Shown here in pieces: positions 19,999 to 20,071 of a stretch of DNA of 20,071 nucleotides. Position 1 is the stretch's first letter; every line of letters starts with the position of its first letter. Under the pieces are notes generated by a model. The model was not told the DNA's origin, made no database searches, and worked only from the letters and a program-made list of their open reading frames with translations. Source of the DNA: a bacterium (lineage in GTDB: Bacteria; Actinomycetota; Acidimicrobiia; Spongiisociales; UBA11373); the NCBI GenBank assembly GCA_013202595.1, contig JABMPV010000468.1:1-20071 (forward strand), in the 5' to 3' direction. The translations under genes and the position numbers were made by a program.

Positions 19999-20071
19999 AT
20001 GCCCCGTACTGGCCGACCGCGGAAGCCGACGGCGCCGCGAGTGCTTGCAGGCAACCCTGGCAAACGTCCGA
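19999..20071 (+). CDS. terS: P27-family terminase small subunit, N-terminal end only
   Basis: Only 24 codons are in the window. They contain GRPRKPTAPRVLAGNPGKRP, the characteristic opening of P27-type phage terminase small subunits (basic, KPT..., then L.GNPGKRP). This subunit recognises phage DNA for packaging and recruits the large subunit, which should be encoded beyond the window. The ATG at 19999 is one base after the stop of the gene before. The gene is cut by the window edge. Confidence 0.82.
   Translation, partial: MPRTGRPRKPTAPRVLAGNPGKRP

Larger units (their letters stand above)
9492..20071. mobile_element. Left part of an integrated temperate phage (prophage)
   Basis: The left edge is the tRNA-Phe fragment. 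Integrase, ImmA-like peptidase and repressor run leftward. A Cro-like gene, excisionase-like protein, replication-initiator-like protein, methyltransferase, MazG-like protein, HNH nuclease and P27 terminase small subunit run rightward in phage order. The element continues past the right window edge, so structural and lysis genes, the right junction and completeness cannot be judged. A phage-derived satellite is a less likely alternative. Confidence 0.88.

Overview
The window is GC-rich DNA, probably from an actinobacterium. The evidence is the GC-rich third codon positions, many GTG/TTG starts, TANNNT -10 boxes placed 7-8 bases before some start codons (typical of leaderless transcripts), and actinophage-style small proteins. 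An Acidimicrobiia-like host is possible, but that is a guess from style and not from any marker gene.

Positions 1 to about 9490 look like ordinary chromosome. They hold a membrane-anchored protein of unknown function, then an MBOAT O-acyltransferase with a partner SGNH-type protein (a surface-glycan acetylation pair). Convergent to these is a fused E1 alpha/beta 2-oxoacid dehydrogenase interrupted by a single in-frame TGA. After that come a conserved hypothetical gene overlapping a DUF1992 gene, an NfeD-like membrane protein with a coiled-coil partner, an EamA/DMT transporter and a small orphan gene.

From about 9492 to the right edge lies one end of an integrated temperate phage or related element. 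The left junction is the 3' part of a tRNA-Phe(GAA) gene that still has its own terminator. Inside the element follow a membrane protein, a tyrosine integrase, an ImmA-like metallopeptidase and an XRE repressor, all leftward. A control region with palindromes and a strong sigma70-type promoter comes next. A Cro-like gene then opens a long rightward operon in which almost every gene overlaps the next by 1 or 4 bases. It carries an excisionase-like protein, a replication-initiator-like protein, many small proteins, a DNA methyltransferase, a MazG-like protein and an HNH nuclease. The window ends at the packaging genes, in the first codons of a P27-family terminase small subunit. The right attachment site, and presumably the restored tRNA, lie outside the window.

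The most notable signal is inside the replication-initiator-like gene (13202-14317). Ten copies of the 9-mer AAGG(T/G)ACCG, in both orientations and in two reading frames, lie at 13530-13806 and include two copies of the same 10-bp-arm palindrome. An AT-richer stretch interrupts the series. This layout resembles the lambda ori inside gene O and is a candidate replication origin. Other points worth checking are the in-frame TGA in the dehydrogenase, an in-frame TAG at 15241 that is the only break in the overlap chain, a 30-residue membrane peptide, and a P27-like tail encoded just before the true P27 gene.
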